Source of the DNA: Amoebophrya sp. AT5.2
Taxonomy: Eukaryota > Sar > Dinophyceae > Syndiniales > Amoebophryaceae
Length of the DNA stretch: 12,477 bases
Direction: 5' to 3'
NCBI GenBank assembly: GCA_005223375.1
Contig: RXOD01005791.1
Span: 1-12,477, forward strand
Shown piece by piece: positions 1-7,770 of this stretch. The notes below the pieces were generated by a model. It saw only the letters and a program-made list of their open reading frames with translations. It searched no databases and was not told the DNA's origin. Both the position numbers and the translations under genes were made by a program. Every line of letters starts with the position of its first letter. Positions within the stretch are counted from its first letter, which is position 1.

Positions 1-1
1 T

Positions 2-376
2 TCCTCCCCTTCGCAGATTCCGCCCCAGTCTGGTGCGGTTAAGTATGGGTGGAAGGAATCCGACGTGGACTGGGTGTGCTATCATCCTCCTGTGCGCCGG
101 CTGACCCTGTTTTTGCCTCCTGCTACCCCTGCGCCGGGTGCTGGTGGACCTTCTTGGAAAAGCCTTGGGGTGCGCCGCATTTCGTACTTTCACTGGGTGG
201 GCGACGACCAGAAAATGCTGCCCCGCGTGTACGCGGACCAGTGGAGGGCCTCCGAGCGCGGTGGGATGCTGAACAGCAAGGCGTTACCACCTGGGGACCA
301 GGGGCGTGGACTAACTCTCTTCAAAACAATCTTCAGGAAGAAATGGAACGAGGTGAATGAGGACGGGGAGCAGTAA
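2..376 (+). CDS. C-terminal fragment of an unidentified protein, truncated by the window edge
   Basis: This frame is open from base 2 to a TAA at 374-376, giving about 124 residues with no upstream start in the window. The protein is Pro/Gly-rich at first, then has an aromatic/basic stretch (WKSLGVRRISYFHW) and ends with a charged helix-like segment (LFKTIFRKKWNEVNEDGEQ). I recognise no family. An overlapping frame (49-360) is open for a similar length but looks compositionally random. It could be the end of a host gene, or the tail of another retroelement's Pol lying head-to-tail with this one. The Pol tail at the right end of the window is also Pro/Ser/Thr-rich, but the two do not overlap, so this cannot be tested here. 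Confidence 0.35.
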   Translation, partial: SSPSQIPPQSGAVKYGWKESDVDWVCYHPPVRRLTLFLPPATPAPGAGGPSWKSLGVRRISYFHWVGDDQKMLPRVYADQWRASERGGMLNSKALPPGDQGRGLTLFKTIFRKKWNEVNEDGEQ

Positions 377-1525
377 ATGCAACGCGCAGCGGTGTGGGGA
401 TTTGGTGCGCAATTGCACTTCGTGCTGCAGATGATGACAGGGCGGGGTGTTTGATTTTGCGGTGACTGCGGTTCAGGAGTTTCTTGCGGCGCCTGCCTCA
501 AATGCAGCGCCGTGCGGTATTTACTAGGGCTACGGTAGATGGTAGTTTGTAACCATAACTTCTTATGCGCGACCGCGCTAACTTCGGAAAGCTTGAGTAC
601 TAACCCATTCTTGACTAAGTGGGCAGGGAAGTACAGCTCCTGCCACACCTGTAAAGATAGTTTGTTTCATTTTCATCATTGTGCGCCTGAGTCTGAGTTT
701 AGGCGGCAACAAGTGTCGCGTATGTACGGCCTGTTTCTCAATTGATGACTATTCTTTTTCAGTACGAATAATCAGTTTTATTTTTGGGTTCTACCTATCA
801 CAGCAAAGAGCATTTCTTCGTCGGTTGTATTTGTTTTTTGTGCACGTCGCACTCGCTAAAAGCACGACGTACAACTACATCATCCCCATCCAAGTTAGAA
901 GCTGCTAGGAGAGCCTACCTACTGCGTTGCTTCGCTTATCTTCTGTTGACTGCAAAACTTAGCCTTCCAAAAGATACTGCTGGAAACGGTGCCAGCATCG
1001 GTTCTTTCTCTGCTGTTTGTTTTCTTGTCTGGGGCGCATCATAAGCGCGAATACGAGAGAACCGTAAACCGCGCACTTCATGAGTTGTTATTTTAGGGCA
1101 TAGCGCCGATCTGCCTGAAAATGGTTGGCGGCGATAGCTTCATCTGCTCGCTGCGACCGCTGTCGCAAGGCTGTGATCATGATGACCACATGAAAACCAT
1201 CTGAACAATCATGATTCTCCCCTGTGACAATGATAGCTTTTCGACACGAGACCTTTGCACGTTGTACAGTTTTCAAAGCACCACACAACCAAAAACCGAT
1301 ACTCACCTCCTGCGAAGCCTGTTACCGGACTGGGTTTTCGAGCGCACTCTGCTGAGGGTGTCTATTCAGCTGTGCGGACTGTGAGCCGTGTCTTCGCGAT
1401 CCATCGTTGTGGAGCTCGGACTTTTACTTAAAGTGCCGCCACTTTCTACCTGTTTGTGGCCGGTCTTTCTGATATGGTGAGGCCAGAGCCCAGCTACCTG
1501 GAACAGTAAGCAGAACATCGGCTGG
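377..1525. other. Gene-poor stretch, probable LTR and/or 5' leader
   Basis: About 1.15 kb without a credible coding frame. The short frames present (for example 539-745, 681-908 and 784-1044 on +, 1088-1306 on -) overlap each other, lack domain patterns and look random. Composition is more T-rich than the flanking coding DNA, notably about 640-1060. Its position before the first element ORFs fits 5' LTR plus untranslated leader. I looked for an LTR end in CA followed by a TGG-starting primer-binding site complementary to a tRNA 3' end. TGG triplets occur (near 540, 1123 and 1475), but none is followed by a recognisable tRNA complement. No convincing TATA box or poly(A) signal was assigned. 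Confidence 0.4.
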
Positions 1526-1670
1526 GTGAAGCGAATTCGAGTGATACGCGCGCTCTACGACAACAGCCTGCCGCCAGGTGTCCTACGTCGCGCCAAAGCC
1601 TTCGCGCTTCGTCCGAAACCAACCGCGGCTGTCGTCAACCGACATACCAAAAACTACCTTCGGGCACTGT

Positions 1671-1871
1671 ATGCCATTGCAGATTGGAGATCGAGTCGAT
1701 TTCACACTGCCTGGCGTGGATCTGCTGCGATACCCGCTGGCCACATTCTCCGGTCGGGTTACCTACATACACTGGAACTATTGTATTGTGGTGGCAGACC
1801 GAGACGGCATTCGGTATCAAGTGCAGAGCCGCCGCATCATACAGCTGAACCCGGAAAATCCACAAGAATAA
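1671..1871 (+). CDS. Small SH3/Tudor-like barrel protein, first of three upstream ORFs
   Basis: The first ATG in an open frame that runs from 1545 gives 66 residues ending in TAA at 1869-1871. The ATG has a weak initiation context (T at -3). The protein starts MPLQIGDRVDF and then shows alternating hydrophobic strands (SGRVTYIHW, CIVVADRDG, IRYQV, RRIIQL). This is the strand pattern of five-stranded SH3-like barrels (Tudor, Agenet, KOW, integrase C-terminal domain). After the TAA the same frame stays open for 21 codons straight into the next ORF. A competing frame (1526-1900) overlaps it but has no recognisable pattern. Role unknown. Fold assignment is by eye, from strand pattern and the Gly-Asp turn only. 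Confidence 0.42.
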   Translation: MPLQIGDRVDFTLPGVDLLRYPLATFSGRVTYIHWNYCIVVADRDGIRYQVQSRRIIQLNPENPQE

Positions 1872-1934
1872 AAACTACGTTCCCTTCTGTCATTTTGTGA
1901 CCGCTGTGCGACCATTTTCTCTACGACATGTACT

Positions 1935-2222
1935 ATGCCAACGCGGGATTTTGAGCTGTCAGCCGGTGACTGTGCAATTTGGGATCATCAAGAACCTGCA
2001 GGACTACCAAACTGCTTTCCGGCCCGCGCTCACGTCAAGATTGTGAAGATCGCTTCTGACCAAAATCAAGTGCTGGTGCGACTTCTTGACGCAGGCGGGG
2101 CAGCTTCTGCACTAGTTGGTCTTCGCAGAACAGTTCGACACAAGCTCTTCCCGGTCATCCACGAGCCGGAAGAAGAGCCGGAACCAAGCAAGAAAAACGT
2201 AAATACTTTCACTCATGCGTGA
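1935..2222 (+). CDS. Small SH3/Tudor-like barrel protein with acidic Glu-Pro tail, second of three
   Basis: ATG at 1935 (A at -3) to TGA at 2220-2222, 95 residues. After a short lead the protein has the same entry motif as its neighbours (LSAGDCAIW), then beta-strand-like segments (AHVKIVKI, NQVLVRLLDAGG, ALVGLRR, KLFPVI), then an acidic linker EPEEEPEPS. It lies in the same frame as the ORF ending at 1871, with only that TAA between them. Its stop overlaps the open frame of the next barrel. Domain plus acidic tail is repeated in the next ORF, which points to duplication. No enzyme motif is seen. Binding of nucleic acid or histone tails would be a guess from fold class alone. Confidence 0.5.
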   Translation: MPTRDFELSAGDCAIWDHQEPAGLPNCFPARAHVKIVKIASDQNQVLVRLLDAGGAASALVGLRRTVRHKLFPVIHEPEEEPEPSKKNVNTFTHA

Positions 2223-2449
2223 GCACTCGTACACAAGTGGGCGACTGGGTTCGGTTTGAGAACCATTTTGCGCAGCACGGAAAATACTGCACCAGGTGGG
2301 AATCAGCAAAGATCATACGCTTGTGGGACGACACCAGCATCGGAAATACACAAGTAGTTTTCGCTCTGGTGCGATCATTTGTAACCGGAGAAGTCCACCA
2401 ACGCGTGGTGGGCGATCTACTGCCGGCGGAACCGGAGCCGGAAAGCAAG
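2175..2449 (+). repeat. Imperfect repeat of acidic-tail coding DNA (2175-2192 and 2435-2449)
   Basis: The bases GAGCCGGAA followed by AGCAAG occur in both tails: at 2175-2192 with a three-base insertion (CCA), and at 2435-2449 without it. A further GAGCCGGAA lies at 2163-2171. Together with the shared barrel pattern, this suggests that the second and third small ORFs arose by duplication. It could also be convergence of simple Glu-Pro coding sequence. Confidence 0.4.
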
Positions 2450-2521
2450 GAGACGATCCATCGTGAATCCTCTGTGGAACCCGAAGAAGAGCAGCGTCCC
2501 TCTTCTTCCCCGTCGTCTTAA
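2219..2521 (+). CDS. Third SH3/Tudor-like barrel segment, without its own ATG
   Basis: This frame is open from 2090 to TAA at 2519-2521 and has no ATG anywhere, so the given start (a GTG) only marks where barrel-like sequence begins. It reads QVGDWVRF, then strands (WESAKIIRLWDD, TQVVFALVRSF, EVHQRVVGDLLP), then an acidic tail AEPEPESKE and a Ser-rich end. It overlaps the end of the previous ORF in the -1 frame. It may be reached by a -1 shift or missing base near the GAAAAAC at 2192-2198, by non-AUG initiation, or by splicing. Its stop is 8 bases before the gag ATG. The acidic tail DNA repeats that of the previous ORF. Function unknown. Confidence 0.45.
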   Translation: MSTRTQVGDWVRFENHFAQHGKYCTRWESAKIIRLWDDTSIGNTQVVFALVRSFVTGEVHQRVVGDLLPAEPEPESKETIHRESSVEPEEEQRPSSSPSS

Positions 2522-2529
2522 CTTTGACC

Positions 2530-4737
2530 ATGGGGAATGCCTGCGGGAAACGCGCCTGGTGGGGCACGGAGCAGTACTACCGCGATCTGTTCGAACAGCA
2601 GGCCGCGGAGGAACGCCGTGCGCAGGAGGAAAAACAGGCGGAACAGGATCGCATTGTGCAAGAAGAAAATGAAGGAGCGCTCCGCGCAGCTGAAGCCGAG
2701 GCGGCGCGACGCGCACAGTTCGAAGCAGACACTACTTTGCTGCTCAAGCAGATGGTAGCCAGAGGTGAGTTGGTCGACTCCGTGGACGTCGATAAGCGCA
2801 TCGCGGCTGCCAAAGCGGAAGGTGAAGAGCAAGTGGCCGCTGCTGTGAGCGACTACAAAACGAAATTGTCGGAGCTCGAGATCCAGCTCGCGAAGCTCGA
2901 CGCGGCGGCGAAAGAGGACATAAAAACCCTGTCCGAAGACGTTGCTGCTTTGCGCACCAAACTCGCAATCTGGGATCCGCCGCTCGACGAGATCAAGGAC
3001 GGAAACGACTGCAGCCAGTACAAGCCAAAGTACCTGACCAGCGAGGACATGGACAAGATTCTGCAGCTGTGCAAGGACGACTACCATGAGCTGAAGATGC
3101 ACCTGGACGCTTTCAACGAAAAGTTCGACCAGATGCGAAGCGACATGGTGAATCAGGCAGAAAGCACAGAGGCCGACTACCTGGAAGCCAAGATGACGCT
3201 GAAGGCGCTGGAAAGCGAGCTTCAGAGCGCTCTGGCCACGTTGGGAACGGTGCATCAGCGGGTTACCGAGCTGGAAGTAGGAGGCGTCGATGGAGAGCAA
3301 TCCGAGCAGGAAGAAGACATCGAATGCCCAAGCTGCAGTTCTTTTGCGACTTCTCTCGCGCCGTCAGCCGCGGGCTCCAAGCGAGGAGCTGGCACTAAAA
3401 CTGCCACCGGTCCGCCACTGCCGACCGTGACAGAACCTGCTGGCAGCGACAGCGACTCGAGCGAGGCGGAGGAAGTGGTGATACCATACACCACGGGGAA
3501 ACTAGGAATAGACACGGTGGAGTTAATCGATTGGGACAAGCTGTTGTTGGTCGAGAAGAAGAAGCGGAACCGCTTGTCGGAAATTGACAAACTCACCGTG
3601 CGCCAGCTTCTCTCTCCGCCGCTCCGATCGAAGATTACGTCCTGGAAGCGCTGGAAGGAGTTGACGTTTCACTGGATACGCGACCTCCGGCGCGTGCGAG
3701 TGGGTTGGACGGAAATGGGTGCACAAGTGCTGTCGCAATCCTTCACTGGCATGGAGGGAGAGTACGCTGTTGCTGAATCCGCCAGCACTACGCGCGACAT
3801 CATCGCGATCATGAAGAAGGTCGATTTAAAATTTGCCACGCCGACGAGAGGGATGATCGAGAAGCTCGAGGAGTGGGTGCCCTTGATTACCCGCGACGAC
3901 GGCCAAGATCCTCTGCTCTTCCTCCACTTGCTCGGCATGGTGTTCGTCGGGGAGAAGCGAATCGGAATTCCGCGTTCAGAACACTCGAAAGTGAGTCGCG
4001 CACTCTCGGCGCTGCGGCTGCATGGTGATAAGGAAATGGCGGCGCGATCTCAGTTGCCCGCCAGTGTCGAAGTCATGGACTACCAGCAGCTCGAGCATGT
4101 CATTGATTCCTTGAAGGTGCAAGATGCGGCGCGATACGATTTGCAGGGCAAAAAGCAGGAGAAGAAGAAGGTGGGAGAACCCAACTACCTGAACGACCTG
4201 CTGGGACTTCTCGGGGACCGGAGAGGGCGCGGAGACAACGCGCACCACACGGCCCTCAACGAGTACTTCAACAGTGACGGCACTGCAGCGACAGCTTCCG
4301 CCGAGGGACACGCCTTTGCAACCAGCGGAGCGCCCGGTGGCGGACAGAAGCCCACAAGCGCGCCCGCGACGCCGCGTGGAGGCGTGGGTGGACGATTCGT
4401 TCCGAAAACCGAGGCGGAGCGCCACGAAGAAGACAAGAAGTTCTGGACAAATCGCGAGAAAATCGGAGTGGACCAGAAGAAAACGATGTTAGCAGAACGC
4501 ATGGCGACGCTGAAACGCCAAAACGACGCCGACGAATATTGGTGCCCACTTGGAGACTGGTGTACTGCTTTGCGAACCACCGGTAAATGCAAGGGGCAGC
4601 ATATGAAGGCCGAATATGGACGCGGGATGCGCCGTTTGCAGCGCGACAATCCGACAAAATACAAGGAGCTCCAGGATGCCAAGCGCAAAGCAGCGGAGGA
4701 GAAAAAGAAGAAGGACGCTGCGGCTAAAGCATCGTGA
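2530..4737 (+). CDS. gag: Gag structural protein with acylation-like N terminus and CCCH finger
   Basis: The start is the ATG at 2530, in a strong eukaryotic context (ACCATGG), giving 735 residues to TGA 4735-4737. The N terminus MGNACGKR fits N-myristoylation at Gly2, with Cys5 available for palmitoylation and basic residues after it. Residues about 18-250 are Glu/Ala/Lys/Gln-rich and look like a coiled coil, broken by a Pro/Asp segment near 148-172. A CPSC pair (266-269) and a Ser/acidic linker follow. Residues about 324-562 are helix-rich and take the capsid position. Then comes a Gly/Ala/Pro linker, a finger C672-x5-C678-x8-C687-x3-H691, and a Lys-rich tail. The finger stands where copia Gags normally carry a CCHC knuckle, so it presumably binds RNA. 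The assignment rests on position, finger and downstream Pol; capsid similarity was not searched. Length is well above ordinary copia Gag. Confidence 0.85.
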   Translation: MGNACGKRAWWGTEQYYRDLFEQQAAEERRAQEEKQAEQDRIVQEENEGALRAAEAEAARRAQFEADTTLLLKQMVARGELVDSVDVDKRIAAAKAEGEEQVAAAVSDYKTKLSELEIQLAKLDAAAKEDIKTLSEDVAALRTKLAIWDPPLDEIKDGNDCSQYKPKYLTSEDMDKILQLCKDDYHELKMHLDAFNEKFDQMRSDMVNQAESTEADYLEAKMTLKALESELQSALATLGTVHQRVTELEVGGVDGEQSEQEEDIECPSCSSFATSLAPSAAGSKRGAGTKTATGPPLPTVTEPAGSDSDSSEAEEVVIPYTTGKLGIDTVELIDWDKLLLVEKKKRNRLSEIDKLTVRQLLSPPLRSKITSWKRWKELTFHWIRDLRRVRVGWTEMGAQVLSQSFTGMEGEYAVAESASTTRDIIAIMKKVDLKFATPTRGMIEKLEEWVPLITRDDGQDPLLFLHLLGMVFVGEKRIGIPRSEHSKVSRALSALRLHGDKEMAARSQLPASVEVMDYQQLEHVIDSLKVQDAARYDLQGKKQEKKKVGEPNYLNDLLGLLGDRRGRGDNAHHTALNEYFNSDGTAATASAEGHAFATSGAPGGGQKPTSAPATPRGGVGGRFVPKTEAERHEEDKKFWTNREKIGVDQKKTMLAERMATLKRQNDADEYWCPLGDWCTALRTTGKCKGQHMKAEYGRGMRRLQRDNPTKYKELQDAKRKAAEEKKKKDAAAKAS
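4735..4737 (+). promoter_or_regulatory. In-frame TGA between Gag and Pol, probable readthrough site
   Basis: Gag ends with TGA, and the same frame continues with no further stop to the frame change near 7720-7770, about 1,000 codons on. No good ATG lies just downstream, so Pol is best explained as a Gag-Pol fusion made by occasional stop suppression. This is the strategy known from gammaretroviruses (UAG) and some LTR elements. The bases after the stop (GTA ACA) are not a classic strong readthrough context. A point mutation in one copy, or removal by a tiny intron starting at the GTGAGT of 4734-4739, are alternatives. Confidence 0.55.
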
Positions 4738-7700
4738 GTAACATCTTCAGGAGCAGGAGCGAACGATAGCGCTGCTGCTACGAATTTGTGTACTACTGGA
4801 ACGAAAATCAAACTTGAAGTCATAGTAGGTGGCGGTTCTTGCGGTGAGGGAACGCAAAGTAAGGACGACGAAAAGTCTTCCGGCAACGGCGGTTCTGCGA
4901 ATCCGGCAACCACATCTGCAGCTCCTGCTGGTGGAACTACGGGGGACGGCCGTACCTGGTCTGACGTCGTGGCTGCCAGCTCCACTCCTCCAAGATCGCA
5001 AAACACTGCGTCATCTTCTTCTTCCTCGAGCTCGAAGATTTCCTCAACTCCTCCCACGAATGGTCCGGCTCCCTCACCACTGGCGGTGGCTCGCGTACCT
5101 GGCGCTGCAGCGTCTTCACAACGCACGACTGCAGCACCAAGTAGACGCGTGGCTGACGTGTCGTGGATTGGGAAACGGCCCGGCGTGAATGAAAACAACA
5201 CCGCGAAGCAACGCAAAACTGCTTTTTCCTCGACGAGCGGAGAGCAGCGCGACAGTTCCGGGGCAATGGACGTTGGCGATGATCTCGAACCTTCCATGAT
5301 TGAAGTGGATATGCTGCAGTCGCGCGACTCGGATTTGAAAAATCTAAATTCCCAGCAGGCTCGGCCCACAACGAATGCGTTTTCCGCGTTGGAGGAATAC
5401 GACTTTGAAGCCGAGCAGCGAGCTACCGAGGTGGACAACATGCTGAATCAAACTACCCGCGAAGCGGGTCCTGTGTCGAACATCAGTTCCAGAGGATCCG
5501 CTGATATTCCGTTTCCTTCAGCTTCCATCCCCTCGTTGGTGAGCAATGCAACTAAAAATACTTCTGCTTCCTCTGCAGCCGATCCGGAGCCGTCAACCAA
5601 GAAAAAGCGAAAGCGGCGGACCCGGGACTCCTGGGTGGAAACTGACACCGAGCTGATCAGGATTCATCGTGATCCGAGAGCAGCGCGGTGTACTCCACAT
5701 AACGTCGAGGGAGTGACCCCCGAAATCGCAGACGAATGGCTTTCAGATGTCCGCACCACTCGCTCCCAGATTCTGGACCTGGACGGCGCTACACCCGACC
5801 CGGTGAAACACGAGGTCGATCTGTGGCGGACGGCGCCGGAGTCCGGTCGTGCGGAGGTGCAGCCAGGTTGGAAGTGGATCGGGTCAACAACTTTTCTCAA
5901 ACACACCTCGAAGGAAGGCCAGCGGATGCTGGGTACTGTGGTTCGGGCTACGCAGTCGTTGGACGACGTGCCGCGCCCTACTGCAGCCTACGTAGCGCAA
6001 GAAGCCGTCGCCAGAAGATCTGCGGCGGAAGCATCATCCGAACTGGTCCGCCGCGTGGCTCCGATAACCAATTTTCACACACCAACCGAGCATCGCACTC
6101 ACATGCGTCGAGAAGTAGCAGCACTTCGCGACCGGGAGCGCAAACGTTTAGCAAAGAAACAAGGCGGGCGCGACGTTTCGACAACCGCTTCTTCAGGTTC
6201 CGAATCCGACGGCACTTCACTGTTCACTTCAGCTGTGTACGGGAAATACCGAGCGGGACGTTTCGACAAGGAGCTGGCGGCACGCGCATCGACAATTCTG
6301 CTGACGGAGCGGAGCAAAGACCGGCCGTTCGATGGCAAGGTTGGGCTGGACTCTTGTTCCAGTCACAACCCTATGCCTGCTTCTATCTTCCAGGGCGTAC
6401 GTCATCTTGCTGGGGGCGATGAGCGCGTACTCGACGTGCCGATACGTTTTGGCACTGCGGCAAACGAGAGAGAAGATCCCAGTGCCCCAACAGCGACACG
6501 GGAAGTGCGGTTGTATTTCCGCATGAACCAATCGCGCAGAATCTACGAGGCATGGTTTCAAGTAGTAACGGGCGGAAGTCTGGCCAAGTTTCCCATTTTA
6601 CTTGGTACTCCTTTCTTCGCGAGCTACAAGGCCAGTCTGTGCTACGAAGTTGTGCCGCCGCGGCTGAAGATCGGGTTGGATTCTTTTGGCTGCTGCGATC
6701 TGCCTATAGCTATGGTGGAAATCGAATTCATCTCCAGGGACGCGGCGGTGGGACGCGCACTTCCGCCTCTTCGTCAGATGACGTGGTTTTCCGATCCCGC
6801 GGTGCACTACACTGCCGCCGCGGCTGCCAAGTCTGCGGAGACGAGAGTAACCACCTGCGGCTTCCGGCTGAACCGCCCGTCTGTAGCACAGATGTTGCTG
6901 ACGAGTGGAGAGAAATTGCTGGTGCATGAAGGGCTCCTGGAAGGAGTACTGGCGGTGATGAGTGGAGATTTAGCTGATGCAGTTCTTCCCAGCGACGACG
7001 AGTCCCTCCGGCGTTCTTACCCGGAACACTACGCGTCGCGAGGCAGTTCCGACAGCAAGTCCTCTTCTAACGCTGGTGTTGGAGAACCTCCGAGTTGGGG
7101 CAGTGGTGTAAGATTTTCCGACGACATCGACGTGGGGCCTTTGCCTGGTGCAGAACAAAACTCAGTCTCTGCGGCCGGGCCAGCTCCTGCTGCAGCTGTC
7201 GAAGGCAACGCCATTTCTGCTTCTGGCGTGTTCCCCGGTGCGAATCCTCCAGTTATTCCTGATCCTGTACCTGACGACCCCATCGAAGTGCGACGACGGC
7301 GTCTGCTCCGTACCTTCCTCGAAAACGAGCACCGTGCCCTCGGTCACGCAAAGACCGTGGAGCTGCTGTACGAAGGGGAGGCCCTGAACCTGCTGAAGGC
7401 GATACGGGCAGAATGCAAGTTGTGCAACGAATGGGACGACACGAGGCAGATCCTCTACAGAGGGAGTCTTCTTCAATTTGCCACTGATCGGAATGTGACG
7501 TGGTTGATTGATGAGCTCCCGACCCGGATTGGTCTTCTAGTGAAGATTATCGACGTGTGTACCCGCAAGCGACATATAGAGCTGGTGGACAACAGTCCGT
7601 GGATGGGGGGAAAAACCGGGGCGGCCACCAGGTGTTTCACCAATGCGCGACGTGCTTTTGGCGGGCCACCTGAAAATTTGGTGTATGATCTGGGTTCACA

Positions 7701-7757
7701 ATTCCTGTCTCGCCAGTTTTACACGCCGCCGTCAACACTCGTCCGCGCCCGACGGGG
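4738..7757 (+). CDS. pol: Pol part 1: linker, aspartic protease, N-terminal half of integrase
   Basis: Continuous with Gag's frame after the TGA; residues are counted from 4738. Residues 1-about 500 are Ser/Thr/Ala-rich linker with eight consecutive Ser codons (5011-5034) and a basic cluster KKKRKRR (5599-5619) like a nuclear localisation signal. The protease centre is LDSCSSHN with the catalytic-type Asp at 538 (6349-6351), followed by PILLG at 619-623 as the second hydrophobic-Gly motif. The expected Gly after Asp-Ser is Cys. The integrase finger is H865-x4-H870-x22-C893-x2-C896. The core Asps are D925 in LIDELP (7510-7512) and D984 in YDLGSQF (7687-7689). The catalytic Glu lies in the next frame. 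This frame stays open to 8004, but past about 7770 the family pattern moves to another frame, so that remainder is spurious. Confidence 0.8.
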
Positions 7758-7770
7758 TTTCAAGCAGCGT
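7720..7770 (+). other. Frame change (-1) inside the integrase core
   Basis: Upstream of 7720 the integrase pattern (YDLGSQFLSRQF) is in the frame of gag. From 7770 the pattern with the catalytic Glu (YKISKLERTNGEDRR) is in the frame one base back. The exact point is not fixed by the sequence. A GGGG run at 7754-7757 lies inside, and GGGTTTC at 7755-7761 has the X-XXY-YYZ slippery shape in the right phase. Following that site gives about 33 residues between D2 and E, near the usual D-x35-E spacing. A one-base loss in the G run explains it equally well. Confidence 0.7.

Noticed and set aside
1172..1217. Repeated ATCATGAT motifs and short palindromes
   Set aside because: Two 8-base copies in noncoding DNA, with no stem long enough or spacing regular enough to support a function.
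1470..1500. TGGTGAGGCC as a primer-binding site
   Set aside because: It starts with TGG, but the following bases do not match the T-arm complement of any tRNA I know, and no LTR end precedes it.
1867..1872. AATAAA, possible poly(A) signal
   Set aside because: It overlaps the stop codon of the first small frame. No LTR R/U5 context is visible, so it is probably chance.
1526..1900. 124-codon + frame beginning at GTG
   Set aside because: It overlaps the first barrel frame, has only a non-AUG start and shows no strand or domain pattern.
2518..3300. 260-codon open frame on the - strand
   Set aside because: It mirrors the coiled-coil part of gag (the Glu/Lys/Ala codons read backwards as Leu/Phe/Ser/Arg) and has no independent evidence.
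4734..4769. Possible 36-base intron removing the gag stop (GTGAGT ... ATAG)
   Set aside because: The phase works, but the acceptor has no pyrimidine tract and the length is extreme. Kept only as an alternative to readthrough.
4185..5441. 418-codon open frame on the - strand
   Set aside because: It is antisense to gag and the pol linker, is made of Ser/Ala/Glu-rich low complexity, and has no domain pattern. It is a shadow of biased codon use on the + strand.
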